From the NCBI GenBank assembly GCA_910577655.1, contig CAJTOW010000162.1:1-7505 (forward strand): a stretch of DNA of 7,505 nucleotides. The letters run 5' to 3'. The position numbers were made by a program, and so were the translations under genes. The stretch comes from an uncultured Lachnospiraceae bacterium (lineage in GTDB: Bacteria; Bacillota; Clostridia; Lachnospirales; Lachnospiraceae). This document shows, in pieces, positions 7,105 to 7,505 of the stretch. Numbering within the stretch: position 1 is the first letter of the stretch; each line of letters begins with the position of its first letter. The notes under the pieces are model-generated. The model saw only the letters and a list, made by a program, of their open reading frames with translations, was not told the origin of the DNA and made no database searches.

Positions 7105-7129
7105 GGGGGTTTGGGTTTCGGAGGAACTT

Positions 7130-7294
7130 ATGGCATTTTTTCAGTCTGCAATCGACGTTTTGAAAACCCTGGTGATCGCCCTGGGCGCTGGCCTGGGCGT
7201 GTGGGGCGCGGTGAATCTGCTGGAGGCTTACGGCAATGACAACCCCGGTGCCCGCAGCCAGGGCATGAAGCACTTGATACCTAAATTGATGTAA
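7130..7294 (+). pseudogene. Maff2-family conjugation membrane protein, apparently 3'-truncated
   Basis: The frame encodes 54 residues beginning MAFFQSAIDVLKTLVIALGA, a hydrophobic segment, then NLLEAYGNDNPGARSQGMKH. This is the typical N-terminal two thirds of Maff2-family proteins, small membrane proteins found within conjugation gene clusters of Firmicute integrative elements, usually near VirD4- and VirB6-like genes. Full-length members, as I recall them, continue with a Gly-rich second hydrophobic helix to about 65-75 residues; here the sequence diverges after about residue 47 (base 7273) and ends LIPKLM at a TAA. A good ribosome binding site, CGGAGG, ends five bases before the ATG. It may still be translated, but the lost second helix and absent downstream transfer genes suggest it is broken. 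The alternative is a natural short variant. Confidence 0.65.
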
Positions 7295-7347
7295 AGACAA
7301 ATGCGTTGTGTATGCCGCAGTTTTTGGAGAAGAATTGCAAGAGTGCA

Positions 7348-7376
7348 TTGTGTTTTATCAATGAGGGCGATATAAT
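7348..7376 (+). promoter_or_regulatory. Sigma-70-type promoter for the XRE regulator
   Basis: TTGTGT (7348-7353) and a perfect TATAAT (7371-7376) are 17 bases apart. Transcription would start near 7383, about 58 bases before the XRE start codon. The stretch before it (7295-7347) shows no other recognisable signal. Confidence 0.7.
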
Positions 7377-7391
7377 GATTAAAAGGCCATA

Positions 7392-7422
7392 GGGCCGGGG
7401 CCGCTCCTGCTGGCCCCAGCCC
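7392..7422 (+). other. GC-rich leader hairpin upstream of the XRE gene
   Basis: GGGC-C-GGGGCC (7392-7402) pairs with GGCCCC-A-GCCC (7412-7422) around a nine-base loop, with one C/A mismatch. It lies in the predicted 5' leader, between promoter and ribosome binding site. There is no T tract, so it is not a standard terminator; it may stabilise the message or control translation, or be a relic of older sequence. Confidence 0.45.
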
Positions 7423-7440
7423 GGAAAGGTGGAACAGGCT

Positions 7441-7505
7441 ATGAAAATCAGCTACAAGCCGCTGTGGAAAACACTGATTGACAAGAACATGAGCAAGAAA
7501 GATTT
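7441..7505 (+). CDS. XRE-family helix-turn-helix regulator, 5' part only
   Basis: The first 21 codons are visible before the window ends. They begin MKISYKPLWKTLIDKNMSKK, matching the start of small Cro/C1-type regulators of about 70 residues common in Firmicute mobile elements, where this segment is helix 1 and the lead-in to helix 2. AAGGTGG lies upstream as ribosome binding site, and a strong promoter precedes it at 7348-7376. Such regulators often accompany restriction-modification or integrative-element genes, but what follows here is not visible. Confidence 0.7.
   Translation, partial: MKISYKPLWKTLIDKNMSKKD

Larger units (their letters stand above)
1..7107 (+). mobile_element. Putative Tn554/RIT-like transposon with three tyrosine recombinases, TnpC-like protein and zinc-ribbon array
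   Basis: Five tightly packed genes on one strand encode three different tyrosine-recombinase-like proteins, a coiled-coil protein and a zinc-ribbon repeat protein. Tn554 carries two tyrosine recombinases (TnpA, TnpB) followed by a small coiled-coil TnpC, and RIT elements carry three adjacent recombinases; this layout combines both patterns. A 10-base inverted repeat (17-26 and 7034-7043) sits near both outer edges, a terminator closes the operon, and a conjugation gene begins immediately to the right. The limits are inferred: the left end may lie outside the window, and the right end could be anywhere from about 7030 to 7107. No target duplication or empty site is visible. Confidence 0.6.
7032..7117. 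repeat. Imperfect direct repeat with 52-base period at right end
   Basis: AACGACAAAA occurs at 7032-7041 and 7084-7093, and GGTTTGGGTT at 7056-7065 and 7108-7117. Both pairs are offset by exactly 52 bases, so each half has the same two words with 14 unrelated bases between. The second half ends nine bases before the GGAACTT-type start region of the Maff2 gene. The layout suggests repeated protein-binding sites at the end of the mobile element. Confidence 0.6.

Noticed and set aside
7288..7293. GATGTA hexamer, which I recall as the core at Tn554 junctions
   Set aside because: A six-base word is expected by chance in 7.5 kb, it is inside the Maff2 tail beyond the likely element end, and no matching copy lies at the left edge.

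Overview
The window looks like accessory DNA of a gut-type Firmicute, probably a Lachnospiraceae/Clostridia relative. The grounds are strong AGGAGG-type ribosome binding sites, a Tn554-like recombinase set, a Maff2-type conjugation protein of Firmicute integrative elements, and an XRE regulator of a type common in those genomes. The assignment rests on recalled family resemblance, not on a search.

Positions 1-85 hold an inverted repeat, a possible promoter and a strong ribosome binding site. Positions 86-6753 hold five co-directional genes packed as one operon: three tyrosine-recombinase-like proteins (434, about 613 and 508 residues), a coiled-coil protein resembling the accessory protein TnpC of Tn554 (242 residues), and a 434-residue protein built almost entirely of six 70-residue treble-clef/zinc-ribbon repeats. 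Neighbouring genes overlap by 4 to 26 bases or are separated by 4 bases. The operon ends at a branched rho-independent terminator at 6901-6964. The stretch 6754-7129 otherwise has no convincing gene, and its AT-rich end carries repeats.

The repeats near the two ends are related. A 10-base word at 17-26 recurs as a perfect inverted copy at 7034-7043, and most of it recurs again at 7084-7093 inside a 52-base-period direct repeat. The simplest reading is a Tn554/RIT-like transposon of about 7 kb, lying almost whole in the window and inserted just upstream of a conjugation gene. The recombinases would act together, the coiled-coil protein would be their accessory factor, and the zinc-ribbon array would be either a DNA-binding part of the machinery or cargo.

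The right flank (7130-7505) begins with a Maff2-family gene whose C-terminus appears replaced after about 47 residues, as if a second insertion or deletion had occurred there. It is followed by a good promoter, a GC-rich leader hairpin and the first 21 codons of an XRE-family regulator that runs out of the window. The conjugative host element therefore seems to have been broken at least twice.
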